Shown: positions 43,083 through 51,761 of the stretch, in pieces
How the letters are laid out: each line of letters starts with the position of its first letter
Numbering within the stretch: position 1 is the first letter of the stretch
DNA from: Komagataeibacter sp. FNDCF1
GTDB taxonomy: Bacteria; Pseudomonadota; Alphaproteobacteria; Acetobacterales; Acetobacteraceae
DNA length: 64,000 nt
Direction: 5' to 3'
NCBI RefSeq assembly: GCF_021295335.1
Contig: NZ_JAIWOT010000001.1
Span: 2,017,001-2,081,000 of the forward strand
The notes under the pieces: generated by a model
What the model was told of the DNA's origin: nothing
Databases searched by the model: none
Seen by the model: the letters and a program-made list of their open reading frames with translations, nothing else
Translations under genes and position numbers: made by a program

Positions 43083-43753
43083 TAACGCGACCGGTCGGTA
43101 TCAGGCATGGTGTCATAGAACCAGCAAGGCCCCTTGGCCCGGCGCACGGCGGCCTGCGTGGTGGGCACGGGCCTGACCACGTCACAGCCCGGGGTCCAGC
43201 CCTCCGGTGTCATGACGGCATTGCCGTCACTGCGGCGCAGGGCCTCGACCAGGCGGAGCAGTTCCTCCACCGAGCGACCGACCGACATGGGGTACCATAC
43301 AAGCGCACGGATCACCCCCGCCGGGTCGATCACGTAGCTTGCGCGCACGGTGGCGCTGTTATACGCGGTCTGGTCGAGCATGCCATAGGCGCGGCATACC
43401 GCCATGGAGGGGTCCTCCACCAGCGGGAAGGGAATCTCGACGCCAAAGCGTTCCTGTATCGTTTCCAGCCATGCCAGATGCGCGTACAGGCTGTCGACCG
43501 ACAGGCCCAGCAGCGCGCAGTCCAGCTTTTCAAAACGGTCCATCGCCCTGGCCAGCGCCATGAACTCACTGGTGCAGACGGGCGTGAAATCCGCCGGATG
43601 GGAAAAAAACAGAAGCCAGCGCCCGCGGAAATCCGACAGGCGCATCTCTCCCTTCGTGGTGCGGGCCATGAAGTCCGGCGCCACGTCGCCAATACGCAGC
43701 GGGCGGGTTCCCGTCACGCCGCCGACTGCAGGTATGCTGCCCTCAGTACTCAT
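43082..43753 (-). CDS. 1-Cys peroxiredoxin (Prx6 type)
   Basis: A 223-residue thioredoxin-fold peroxidase. The peroxidatic Cys is in FTPVCTSEF, with SHPADFTP before it, as in Prx6-type enzymes; no typical resolving Cys motif is evident apart from a C-terminal GPCWFY. It reduces hydrogen peroxide and alkyl peroxides. The start at 43753 follows AAGGCAGG. It is coupled to mntR and is divergent to the sulfide-oxidation genes, sharing an intergenic region of 89 bp that holds a palindrome. Confidence 0.92.
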   Translation of the reverse strand: MSTEGSIPAVGGVTGTRPLRIGDVAPDFMARTTKGEMRLSDFRGRWLLFFSHPADFTPVCTSEFMALARAMDRFEKLDCALLGLSVDSLYAHLAWLETIQERFGVEIPFPLVEDPSMAVCRAYGMLDQTAYNSATVRASYVIDPAGVIRALVWYPMSVGRSVEELLRLVEALRRSDGNAVMTPEGWTPGCDVVRPVPTTQAAVRRAKGPCWFYDTMPDTDRSR

Positions 43754-43801
43754 ACCCTGCCTTTTGCATCTGACGCGCCTTGACGCAAGCGGTCTCATAA
43801 C

Positions 43802-43811
43802 ATACATGTAT
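43802..43811. promoter_or_regulatory. Palindrome in the peroxiredoxin/sulfide gene divergent promoter
   Basis: ATACATGTAT is a perfect palindrome set in a wider AT-rich imperfect repeat (ATAAC ... GTATTAT). It lies 31 bp before the metallo-hydrolase start and 48 bp before the peroxiredoxin start. AT-rich dyads in this position are typical of ArsR-family sulfide regulators (BigR/SqrR), but no such gene is in the window. Confidence 0.4.
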
Positions 43812-43842
43812 TATGTAATTCATAAACTATGGAAAACATTCC

Positions 43843-44766
43843 ATGCAGGATCCTGTCATCCAGGCCGCCACGCGCCAGATCGCAACATGCCGCGCAGCCG
43901 GCACGGTACCGGTTGTCAGGACGTTTTTCGACAATCCCACCTTCACCGCCACCCATGTCGTGCATGACCCGGCCACGATGGCCTGCGCGGTCGTGGACAG
44001 CGTGATGGATTACGACCCCGCATCCGGCCGGATCGACCACGCCATGGCGCAGGAAGTCGTTGACTGCGTTACCACAGGAAAACTGAAAGTGGCGTGGCTG
44101 CTCGAGACCCACGTCCATGCCGACCACCTTTCCGCGGCCCCCTGGCTGCAGGAACGGCTGAGCGGGCAGCTTGCCATCGGTGCCGACATCCTGCGCGTGC
44201 AGGACATTTTCGGCAAGCTGTTCAACGCCGGCACGCGCTTTGCGCGCGACGGGTCGCAGTTCGACCGTCTTTTCCATGATGGCGAGACCTTCATGCTCGG
44301 TTCCCTGCCCGTCATCGCCCTGCATGTACCGGGTCACACACCGGCGGACATGGCCTACGTCATCGGGGATGCCGCCTTTATCGGTGATACCCTGTTCATG
44401 CCCGATTACGGCACGGCGCGGGCCGATTTTCCCGGTGGGGACGCACGCACGCTGTACCATTCGATCCGCAGGCTCCTGTCCCTGCCGGACGAGACGCGGG
44501 TCTTCCTGTGCCACGACTACAAGGCGCCGGGGCGGGACGAATACGCGTGGGAAACCACAATCGGCGCGGAACGCCGCCACAATGTCCACGTTCATGACGG
44601 CGTGGATGAAGATACGTTCGTGACGATGCGCACCCGGCGCGATGCCACGCTGTCACTGCCGAACCTGATCATGCCGTCCGTGCAGGTCAACATGCGGGCC
44701 GGCCATCTGCCCGAACCGGAAGACAATGGTGTAAGCTACATCAAAATACCGGTCAGCAGTTCCTGA
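43843..44766 (+). CDS. Metallo-beta-lactamase fold hydrolase, Blh/persulfide dioxygenase type
   Basis: A 307-residue MBL-fold protein with metal motif THVHADH, further ligands in HVPGHTPADM, FIGDTLFMPDYGTARADFPGG and CHDYKAPGRD. These features match the BigR-linked hydrolase and ETHE1-like persulfide dioxygenases that oxidise glutathione persulfide during sulfide detoxification. The SQR gene follows 61 bp later on the same strand, which supports this role. It could also be a glyoxalase II-like enzyme, but the FIGDTLF and GTARADFPGG blocks favour persulfide dioxygenase. Confidence 0.88.
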   Translation: MQDPVIQAATRQIATCRAAGTVPVVRTFFDNPTFTATHVVHDPATMACAVVDSVMDYDPASGRIDHAMAQEVVDCVTTGKLKVAWLLETHVHADHLSAAPWLQERLSGQLAIGADILRVQDIFGKLFNAGTRFARDGSQFDRLFHDGETFMLGSLPVIALHVPGHTPADMAYVIGDAAFIGDTLFMPDYGTARADFPGGDARTLYHSIRRLLSLPDETRVFLCHDYKAPGRDEYAWETTIGAERRHNVHVHDGVDEDTFVTMRTRRDATLSLPNLIMPSVQVNMRAGHLPEPEDNGVSYIKIPVSSS

Positions 44767-44827
44767 CAGTCGCTGCCGCCACCCTGTTTTACCCTGCGTT
44801 TTTCCATTCTGCTTACGGAGAACCTTC

Positions 44828-46114
44828 ATGACAGACACCGCCCCATCCGCCCCCGGTCTGGCCAGTGCCGTACGGGGACTGACCTATGATGTTGTCGTGG
44901 TTGGCGGGGGGGCCGCGGGCCTGTCCACCGCCGCCAGCATCCTCAGGCGGCGGGGCGGCATCACGGTTGCGATCATCGAGCCGTCCACCTCGCATTTCTA
45001 CCAGCCGGGCTGGACACTGGTCGGTGGCGGGGTGTTCAAGCAGTCCCGGACACGGCGGTCGGAAAAGCGGCTGATCCCCCCCGGTGCCGACTGGGTGCAG
45101 GCGGCGGCCATCGGGTTCGAGCCCGAAGCCAGTCTCGTGCATCTGTCAAACGGTTCCTCCATCCGCTACAACGTGCTGGTCGTGGCCACCGGCTTGAGCC
45201 TGAACTGGGACGGGATCGAGGGCCTGAGCGAGACGCTGGGCCGCAATGGCGTGACCTCCAACTACCGCTACGACCTGGCCCCCTATACCTGGCAGCTTGT
45301 ACAGACACTGGGGCGCGGCAACGCGGTATTCACCCAGCCGCCCATGCCCATCAAATGCGCGGGCGCGCCACAGAAGGCGATGTACCTGGCCTGTGACGCA
45401 TGGCGCAGGCGGGGGCTGGCCGACAACATCAACGTCTCCTTCCATACCGCGACACCGGGGCTGTTCGGGGTGAAGGAATTCGTGCCGCCGCTGATGGAAT
45501 ACATCCATCGCTACCACATTGACCTGTGCCTGAAATCCAACCTGAAGAAGGTGGACGGCAGGAACCGTATCGCCACATTCGAGAACGTGGCGGAAGATGG
45601 CGGCAAGACCACCACCGAGACGGAATTCGACATGCTGCATGTCGTCCCGCCCCAGTGCGCGCCCGAAGTGATCCGCAACAGCCCGCTGGCGGGTGAAGGC
45701 GGCTGGGTATCGGTTGATCCCGCCACGCTGCGCCATACGAAGTATGAAAACGTCTTTTCGCTGGGCGACGTGGCTGGCACGTCTAACGCCAAAACGGCGG
45801 CGGCCGTGCGTGTGCAGGCCCCGGTTGTTGCGGTCAACGTGCTGGCCACGCTGGACCACAGGCCGATGGTGGCCGACTATGACGGTTATGGCGCCTGCCC
45901 GCTCACGGTGGAGCGCGGGCGGATCGTGCTGGCCGAATTCGCCTATGGCGGCAAGCTGGACCCGACCCTGCCCACATGGCTGCTGGATGGCCGCAAGCCC
46001 ACCCATTTTGCATGGTTTCTCAAGGAATGGGTGATGCCGGTCCTGTACTGGGACGGCATGCTCAGGGGCCGCGAACTGATGGTCGCCCCCCACAAAATCG
46101 GCACGCCGCGCTGA
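44828..46114 (+). CDS. Sulfide:quinone oxidoreductase-like FAD protein (type II)
   Basis: A 428-residue flavoprotein. The FAD dinucleotide motif VVVVGGGAAGLSTAASIL is at the N-terminus, HFYQPGWTLVGGG is diagnostic of SQR, and the conserved Cys is in PIKCAGAPQKAMYL. LGDVAGTSNAKTAAAVRVQAP is the second FAD-contact block. It should oxidise sulfide to persulfide and pass electrons to quinone at the inner membrane. GGAGAA precedes the start. The upstream gene encodes the matching persulfide dioxygenase, so the two form a sulfide-oxidation pair. Confidence 0.92.
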   Translation: MTDTAPSAPGLASAVRGLTYDVVVVGGGAAGLSTAASILRRRGGITVAIIEPSTSHFYQPGWTLVGGGVFKQSRTRRSEKRLIPPGADWVQAAAIGFEPEASLVHLSNGSSIRYNVLVVATGLSLNWDGIEGLSETLGRNGVTSNYRYDLAPYTWQLVQTLGRGNAVFTQPPMPIKCAGAPQKAMYLACDAWRRRGLADNINVSFHTATPGLFGVKEFVPPLMEYIHRYHIDLCLKSNLKKVDGRNRIATFENVAEDGGKTTTETEFDMLHVVPPQCAPEVIRNSPLAGEGGWVSVDPATLRHTKYENVFSLGDVAGTSNAKTAAAVRVQAPVVAVNVLATLDHRPMVADYDGYGACPLTVERGRIVLAEFAYGGKLDPTLPTWLLDGRKPTHFAWFLKEWVMPVLYWDGMLRGRELMVAPHKIGTPR

Positions 46115-46138
46115 ACTGGCCGGCCGGGTGACACGATA

Positions 46139-46173
46139 CATGGCCGCGCGGGGTGGATCTCCGCGCGGCCATG
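46139..46173 (+). terminator. Perfect 13-bp hairpin overlapping the next start codon
   Basis: CATGGCCGCGCGG (46139-46151) and CCGCGCGGCCATG (46161-46173) are exact complements around a 9-nt loop. It can terminate the SQR transcript, although there is no U-run. The 3' arm ends in the ATG at 46171, a possible start of the next gene. Confidence 0.6.
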
Positions 46174-46758
46174 CGTATGAATACGGCCATGGATACCAAG
46201 CCGCCTTCCACCCACCATGTGGGTTCTTCCCGTCCGCTGCGCCTGGCTGATGACGTGGTCAGCAGGGCCGTCTATGGTGGGCCGGACAGATGCTACCGCT
46301 ATGAACTGATACGTACGTGGGATGCGGATCGCCCCGCTGTCATGTGGCTGATGATGAACCCGTCGGTCGCGACCGAGGACGGGGATGACCGTACGGTGGC
46401 CAAGTGCCAGCGTTACGCCCGCGCATGGGGATACGGCACGCTACTGGTGGGCAACACGTTCGCCTATCGCTGCACCGACCAGAAACGCCTGACGGAAGTG
46501 CCTGACCCGGTCGGGCCTGATAATGACCGCCACCTGCTGGACATGGCGCGCCGGGCCAGCCTGGTGATCGCGGCCTACGGCTCCCCCCAGATCAAGAGCC
46601 TGCTGCCACGCGGGCCCGAAGTGGTGCGGATGCTCCAGCAGCACGGCATTACCGTCAGCGCCATGCGCCTGAGCCGCCGTTCGGGCCGGCCGGAACACCC
46701 GCTGTACCTGCCCGCCGACCTGCGGCCCGAACCCCTGCCTGCCGATCCGCTGACCTGA
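46171..46758 (+). CDS. DUF1643 domain protein
   Basis: A protein of up to 195 residues. VMWLMMNPSVATEDGDDRTVAKCQRYARAWGYG is typical of DUF1643, whose molecular function is unknown; these proteins often occur near DNA-modification or phage-related genes but are also chromosomal. Later blocks are PDPVGPDNDRHL and SRRSGRPEHPLYLP. Possible starts are ATG 46171, inside the hairpin, and ATG 46192 downstream of it; neither has a good ribosome binding site. Its stop is 41 bp from the convergent SDR gene. Confidence 0.8.
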   Translation: MRMNTAMDTKPPSTHHVGSSRPLRLADDVVSRAVYGGPDRCYRYELIRTWDADRPAVMWLMMNPSVATEDGDDRTVAKCQRYARAWGYGTLLVGNTFAYRCTDQKRLTEVPDPVGPDNDRHLLDMARRASLVIAAYGSPQIKSLLPRGPEVVRMLQQHGITVSAMRLSRRSGRPEHPLYLPADLRPEPLPADPLT

Positions 46759-46799
46759 CTGGCCAGCCGGGACTCAGCGGGTGGTGACGGACCACCGGG

Positions 46800-47495
46800 T
46801 CAGAAGCTTTCTTCCGCCCGGCAGTTGACCGGCACTTCGGAAATGCTGACCTCATTAGGAGACGTGACAAGGAAGTGGGCAATACGGCCGATTTCCTCGG
46901 GCGGGGTCATTTTCAGGTCCGCCATCATGCCAGCCACCATATCCGTCCTGACAAAACCGGGACAGATGACGGTCGAACGGATGCCATGGTCAAAACCTGC
47001 ATGGCGGATGGCGTGCGCCAGCGCCAGCGACCCGAATTTGGATACGGCATAGGCCCCCGAATCCGCATCATAAACCCGTTTGCTGGACAGTGAGCCGATG
47101 ATGATCACCCGCCCCTGCCCACAGGCCACCAGCTGGTCCCATGCGGCGGCCACAAGCCTGCGGGGACTTTTGACATGGACCTCCAGCATGTCGTCCATAT
47201 CGCGTTCGGAAATGTCGATGACGCTTTTCCACGTCCCGATGCCCGCATTGGCCACAACGGCGTCAATCCGCCCGAAACGGCCCTGCGTTTCCTTCACCCA
47301 CGCGGCTTCGGTCGTGGCGTCAAGCGCGTCATAGCGGGACACCAGCACCCGTTCCCCGTCAGCCCATGCGGGCATGTGCGGGGTGCGCATGCCAAGGCTG
47401 ACATGCCAGCCCGCGTCGTGAAACCTGCGGGCAATGGCAGCCCCCATGCCACGCGCGGCCCCTGAAACCATGATGACCCGTCCGGACTCTGCCAT
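46800..47495 (-). CDS. Short-chain dehydrogenase/reductase
   Basis: A 231-residue SDR. The cofactor motif is VSGAARGMGAAIA, the NAG motif is VVANAGIG, and the catalytic Ser and Y-x3-K are IIGSLSSK and GAYAVSKFG. It oxidises or reduces a small alcohol or carbonyl compound with NAD(P). No pathway partner is adjacent. The start at 47495 removes 17 residues present in a longer ORF. Substrate unknown. Confidence 0.88.
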   Translation of the reverse strand: MAESGRVIMVSGAARGMGAAIARRFHDAGWHVSLGMRTPHMPAWADGERVLVSRYDALDATTEAAWVKETQGRFGRIDAVVANAGIGTWKSVIDISERDMDDMLEVHVKSPRRLVAAAWDQLVACGQGRVIIIGSLSSKRVYDADSGAYAVSKFGSLALAHAIRHAGFDHGIRSTVICPGFVRTDMVAGMMADLKMTPPEEIGRIAHFLVTSPNEVSISEVPVNCRAEESF

Positions 47496-47701
47496 GGAGG
47501 TTTTTCCCGCATCCTGTGGGTTGTCGATACGGTGCCATCCTTTCACAGGATGGACGACCTGACGAATCCATTTGCATTACGCAACGAAAAAGGAAGGGCG
47601 GATTTTCCTCAAGACTGCTCTGGCAATACTGCAGTGGCAACAAGGCACGGGCCATCGTGGAAAACGCTCTTCCGGAAACACCCATTCCCGGGAACCGTCT
47701 T

Positions 47702-48781
47702 TTACCCGAACAGCGCCAGTTGCCGGGGCGCGGGCTGCGTATCCTGCGCGCGCAGTCCGGATACGGTAATGCCCAGCAGCCGGATGCCCCGTGGCAGGGG
47801 AAAACACGGGGCCAGTAACCCCTGCGCCCGATCGGTCAGGTCGGGTGCGTCACGCACCGGTTCCGCCGCCGTGCGCCCGCGCACGATCTGGCGAAAATCA
47901 TTGTATTTCAGCTTTATGGTAACGGTAACGCCCGTCAGGCTGCGGGCCGTGCAGCGGTTCCATACCCGTGCCGACAGGTCGGCCACGCTGTCACATGCGG
48001 CGGACCAGTCATGGATATCGGTCTCGAATGTTTTTTCCGCCCCTACCGAACGGCGCGGCCGGTTGACCTCGACCGGGCGTTCATCAAGCCCCCGCGCAAT
48101 ACCGTAATAGAAATCCGCCGCCTTGCCGAAATGCCGCAGCAGGCGCGACAGCGGCTGGCCACGCAGGTCCAGCCCCGTGTGGATACCCAGCGCGTTCATG
48201 CGCGCAGCGGTGGCAGGCCCGATGCCATGAAAGGCTTCCACCGGCAGGTCAGCCACGAAATCCGCCCCCATGGCCGGTGTAATGACAAACTGGCCGTCGG
48301 GTTTGCGATAGTCCGATGCCAGCTTGGCCAGGAATTTGTTGTAGGACACGCCCGCCGATGCGGTGAGCCCCGTCTCGGCATGGATCAGCCCCCGGATGGC
48401 GGTGGCAATGGCCGTAGCCGATGGGTAGGGCAGCAGCGGCCGCGTTACATCCAGATAGGCTTCATCAAGTGAAAGCGGCTGGATCAGGCTGGTAAAGCGG
48501 GAAAATATGCCATGTACCTGCGCCGAGACGGCACGGTACACCTCAAAGCGGGGCGGTACGAATACCAGGTCAGGGCATTTACGCAGCGCCGTGACCGAAG
48601 GCATGGCCGAACGGACCCCGAAGCGCCGGGCTTCATAACTGGCGGCGGCCACGACGCCACGGCGTCCGGGGCTGCCCACGGCAACCGGCCGCCCGCGCAG
48701 GGCCAGGTTGTCGCGCTGCTCGACCGAGGCATAGAACGCATCCATGTCCACATGGATGATACGACGGCAGGCCTGTGTCAT
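47702..48781 (-). CDS. dinB: DNA polymerase IV (Y family)
   Basis: A 359-residue translesion polymerase. The catalytic motifs are HVDMDAFYASVEQRD at the N-terminus and SLDEAYLD in the palm; the C-terminal little-finger domain follows (VEVNRPRRSVGAEKTF). It copies past damaged bases and is usually SOS-regulated; I did not find a convincing LexA box upstream. The ATG at 48781 gives the standard start; a longer in-frame ORF begins at 48841. It is followed upstream (minus strand) by a 39-aa membrane peptide gene. Confidence 0.95.
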   Translation of the reverse strand: MTQACRRIIHVDMDAFYASVEQRDNLALRGRPVAVGSPGRRGVVAAASYEARRFGVRSAMPSVTALRKCPDLVFVPPRFEVYRAVSAQVHGIFSRFTSLIQPLSLDEAYLDVTRPLLPYPSATAIATAIRGLIHAETGLTASAGVSYNKFLAKLASDYRKPDGQFVITPAMGADFVADLPVEAFHGIGPATAARMNALGIHTGLDLRGQPLSRLLRHFGKAADFYYGIARGLDERPVEVNRPRRSVGAEKTFETDIHDWSAACDSVADLSARVWNRCTARSLTGVTVTIKLKYNDFRQIVRGRTAAEPVRDAPDLTDRAQGLLAPCFPLPRGIRLLGITVSGLRAQDTQPAPRQLALFG

Positions 48782-48851
48782 GCCGCTACCGGGTCGTGCG
48801 CCTGCACGGCCATGCCCACGCGGGGCACGACCGGCATGCAATCAGGCCGGA

Positions 48852-48971
48852 TCAGCCGTTGCACTTCTTTTTCTTGAGGAAAAACACGATAAGGCCGGCA
48901 ATCGCGCCAAAAACCAGAATACCCTTCATGCACGGAGACTTGGACGGGCACTTGGTTGTACAGTCAGACAT
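48852..48971 (-). CDS. 39-aa single-helix membrane peptide
   Basis: A short ORF reading MSDCTTKCPSKSPCMKG then a hydrophobic helix (ILVFGAIAGLIVFFL) and a Lys-rich end KKKKCNG. It has three N-terminal cysteines and one near the end. AAGGA stands eight bases before the ATG at 48971. It is 70 bp upstream of dinB on the same strand. It is too short for routine gene calling, but the Shine-Dalgarno, topology and charge pattern support a real small membrane protein. Function unknown. Confidence 0.65.
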   Translation of the reverse strand: MSDCTTKCPSKSPCMKGILVFGAIAGLIVFFLKKKKCNG

Positions 48972-49183
48972 GGTTCATTCCTTGATCAATCGGGCCGGCG
49001 CCCGGACGGGCGCGGCACGCCCCCATACTACCGCATGCCCGAAACATGACCATACCGCATTTTACATGCATGTTCCCGTTCTGGCCTGACATGCGATGAC
49101 AGGGCAGCCGCATTGCGTTGTGCCATCTTTTGTTACGCAGGGCGGCAGGCGATGATGGCGCCGCAAAGACCGGAGTATGAACC

Positions 49184-49888
49184 ATGAAGAAAATCGCCTT
49201 CCTGCCTGCCGCCCTGCTCATGCTTGGAACCGCAATGGGCTCGGCCCATGCGGCATCATCCGCCGGGCGTGCGGTCAACCGTGATTTCGCCAAGCTCTCG
49301 GCCGATGGCAGCCGCGCGTTTGACGACATCGCCATGGCCCGCACCGCGCTGGCCAACAACGACACCGCTGGCGCCGTGAAGCTGCTGACCGATGCCAATA
49401 ACGCCCTGCAGCGCGCCAAGAGCGACAACAGGGTGTTCATGAAGGCGGAAGCCCAGCTCACCCCGCCCAAAAAGGCCCCGACGGGCGCACCCGCCCCAGC
49501 CGCCGCCCCCTCCACCAAGCCGGTTGCGTGGCTGCCGGTTGATGGCGAATACATTGTAACCGAGGATCTGGAGCCTACTTCCACCAAGGCTACCGCCGTG
49601 AACTCGGCCAATACCAGCCTGAACAAGGGCAAGCCCGCGCAGGCGGCGCAGAACCTGCAGGTCGCGGCCGTGGATGTCGATTTCGTTCTGGCCATCGCCC
49701 CGCTTGATGCCAGTGCCAGCGATGTCTATCGCGCAACCAACCTGCTGGCGGGCAAGGACACCAAGGGCGCCGACAATGCCCTGCAGGAAGCCCAGAACAG
49801 CATCCGCTTCGTATCCGAAGACATGGTCGGCTCCCCCAATGGGCAGCCACAGGGCTCCGGCAATGGCAAAAAGACCGCCGGTCACTGA
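49184..49888 (+). CDS. YfdX-family periplasmic protein
   Basis: A 234-residue protein with a clear signal peptide (ALLMLGTAMGSAHA). The mature helical repeats (DIAMARTALANNDTAGAVKLLTDANNALQRAKSDN and KGKPAQAAQNLQVAAVDVDF) match the YfdX family, which in enterics is linked to acid and virulence stress. A Pro/Ala linker lies in the middle. In an acetic acid bacterium an acid-tolerance role is attractive but unproven. It is followed by another secreted protein on the same strand. Confidence 0.85.
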   Translation: MKKIAFLPAALLMLGTAMGSAHAASSAGRAVNRDFAKLSADGSRAFDDIAMARTALANNDTAGAVKLLTDANNALQRAKSDNRVFMKAEAQLTPPKKAPTGAPAPAAAPSTKPVAWLPVDGEYIVTEDLEPTSTKATAVNSANTSLNKGKPAQAAQNLQVAAVDVDFVLAIAPLDASASDVYRATNLLAGKDTKGADNALQEAQNSIRFVSEDMVGSPNGQPQGSGNGKKTAGH

Positions 49889-49916
49889 CCCTTACGGGTG
49901 CTTCCGGTCCTTCTCC

Positions 49917-50636
49917 ATGCGTAGCACGGCAGGGTCGTGCCGCGCATTGCGGCATGGTGCGCGTGGCAGGCCGGCCCTGCCACGCGCCCGGGCGGGTATA
50001 CGTGTCCTGCTGGCCTGCATGGGCATAGGCTGGACAGCCACGGGAATGGGGTGGCCCCTGTCCACCGCCCGGGCAGCAGGTGAAATCCAGCTGTGTCTGG
50101 AACAGCATCCGGTGCAGGACAGCTTCGTGCAGGCACCATCGGGGCAGATGCCGGTGCATGTGCCTGCCGGCACCGTGTTCAATTACGCAGGCCATGCCTT
50201 TGGTCCCGCTGCCGACCCGCTCGACCGCGCCCATGCCAACCCGGATGGTGATGGCTGGCGCGGCATATCCAGCGCGGAAGAAACCCGCCGCCGTAACCTG
50301 CAGATGGAAGATATTGGCGGTGATGGTACCTATCACCGCCCGCAGGCCGCCCTCGTGACTACCGGCGCCGTGACCCTGTCACGCAGCCACCCCTGCGCAC
50401 GCATGGGGGCCAGTGCCCTCCTGTCCCCTGACTGGACATGGACGATGGATACGATCCCGGCCCGCCCCGACATGTATTTCCAGGTCTATGGCACCCTGCG
50501 CGACGACCATCTTGATCCGACATTCAATGACGATAACGATCCCTTCCAGCGGATCGCGGCGCGGGGCGGCATCAATGCCGTTGTTACACAAACAGTTGAC
50601 CAGGCCGTTACACTGAATTCGCCAGACCAGCCATGA
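49917..50636 (+). CDS. Secreted hypothetical protein, about 239 aa
   Basis: The N-terminal region has a hydrophobic stretch (VLLACMGIGWTATGMG) ending near STARAAG, so it is probably exported. The mature part has IQLCLEQHPVQDSFVQ, a VFNYAGHAFGP block and WTWTMDTIPARPD, none of which I recognise. The start at 49917 is chosen among in-frame ATGs because it places the signal peptide near the N-terminus, although a long basic n-region remains. It is 28 bp after the YfdX gene and may be co-transcribed with it. Confidence 0.55.
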   Translation: MRSTAGSCRALRHGARGRPALPRARAGIRVLLACMGIGWTATGMGWPLSTARAAGEIQLCLEQHPVQDSFVQAPSGQMPVHVPAGTVFNYAGHAFGPAADPLDRAHANPDGDGWRGISSAEETRRRNLQMEDIGGDGTYHRPQAALVTTGAVTLSRSHPCARMGASALLSPDWTWTMDTIPARPDMYFQVYGTLRDDHLDPTFNDDNDPFQRIAARGGINAVVTQTVDQAVTLNSPDQP

Positions 50637-50845
50637 TGCGGGCCTGAATAACAGGGCCTGTCTATACTTTAATGGTTCCGGCCCGTTTCAGTCATGGCCT
50701 TCAATGCACACATGCGTATACAAACCGGCGGGCTGCTACATGGCCGCACCGGATGGTAAACCATAACATGTATGTTAAAGGTAATTTTACAGCTCCGGCA
50801 TATGCCGGGCAGGCCGGGCAACCGATGGGAACTATGGAGAAGGGG

Positions 50846-51088
50846 ATGGCGCTCTACCAGTCCGCACAGTTTGTCGACACGTGGACCGATCCTGAATTTG
50901 ACAAGATCCATCCCCCCCGTACCGTCGCCCCCCATTCAGGCATCTACCGCTGCGTAGGATGCGGGGTGGAGATAGCCATAAGCGAAGGGCATCTCCTGCC
51001 GCCCATCCATGCCCACCCGCACCGGCTGGGCACGAAGGAGGCATGGCAGATGATCGTCTATGCCGACCACCGCCAAAAACCGGGCTGA
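50846..51088 (+). CDS. Small zinc-ribbon-like hypothetical protein, 80 aa
   Basis: An 80-residue ORF starting MALYQSAQFVDTWTDPE. The centre, GIYRCVGCGVEIAISEGHLLPP, has a C-x2-C pair and the following His-rich segment IHAHPHR could complete a metal site. GGAGAAGGGG stands directly upstream of the ATG at 50846, which decides the start over several longer in-frame ATGs. No signal peptide is present. Function unknown. Confidence 0.6.
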   Translation: MALYQSAQFVDTWTDPEFDKIHPPRTVAPHSGIYRCVGCGVEIAISEGHLLPPIHAHPHRLGTKEAWQMIVYADHRQKPG

Positions 51089-51125
51089 ATTTCCACCCGT
51101 TCCGCCCGCTGCGGTCTGGTCAGTG

Positions 51126-51572
51126 TTACCACCAGCCGCCGCCCCATGGGCCGCCCCAGCCTCCACCCCAGCCCCACATGCCCCAGTTCCATGAGGCATC
51201 CTGGTACATATCCGCTGTCATCTGCTGCTGGTCAGCCAGATTCTGGGCCTGCACATAGGACATGTAGCGCCCATAGGCCGCCTGGTTGCCGACATACAGG
51301 CAATTGCACACCTTCGGGTCGGAATAGATGTACAGCATGTGATCCCCGAACGATTTCTGCAAAAACCGGTTGGGGGGAAGCTTCTGCAACATTGCCTGCC
51401 GCTCGGGATCATTGGCGGGACGCACGACAAAACCGGCGGCGGCGAGGCTGTTTTCCTTATCCGTGATCTGGTCGCGCACGCTTTCGCACGCTGTAAGCCC
51501 GATGGACGCGACAAGCAGCAGTGCACCGCCTGTATGAAGATGTCCCAGCGCCCGTTTTATTCCCATCGACAT
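51126..51572 (-). CDS. Lipoprotein with Trp/Gly-rich C-terminus
   Basis: A 148-residue ORF with a lipobox (SIGLTAC) after a hydrophobic leader, so a lipid-anchored envelope protein. The middle has an ordered-looking segment (LPPNRFLQKSFGDHMLYIYSDPKVCNC). The last ~20 residues are almost wholly Trp, Gly and Pro. This tail is unusual and may bind carbohydrate or sit at a membrane surface. The start 51572 is used; 51605 adds eleven residues. Confidence 0.65.
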   Translation of the reverse strand: MSMGIKRALGHLHTGGALLLVASIGLTACESVRDQITDKENSLAAAGFVVRPANDPERQAMLQKLPPNRFLQKSFGDHMLYIYSDPKVCNCLYVGNQAAYGRYMSYVQAQNLADQQQMTADMYQDASWNWGMWGWGGGWGGPWGGGWW

Positions 51573-51761
51573 GCTGCCTGTTTCCATCCTGGTTGATGTG
51601 CGCATCCTGTCCCATGCAACGCGCGGAATAAAGATGTGACGGAAAAAACATATGCATTATTCCGACAGAGTTTGATTTATCTCATGTCCGGGCCGGAAAC
51701 ATCAATGCCATAACACAGGGGCGATGGGGGCATCGCATATCGAATCATCACTTAAAACCTT

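Noticed and set aside
47535-47553. Small hairpin CCATCCT/AGGATGG near the SDR start
   Set aside because: Short stem without a U-run, at the 5' side of the SDR gene and away from any 3' end; probably incidental.
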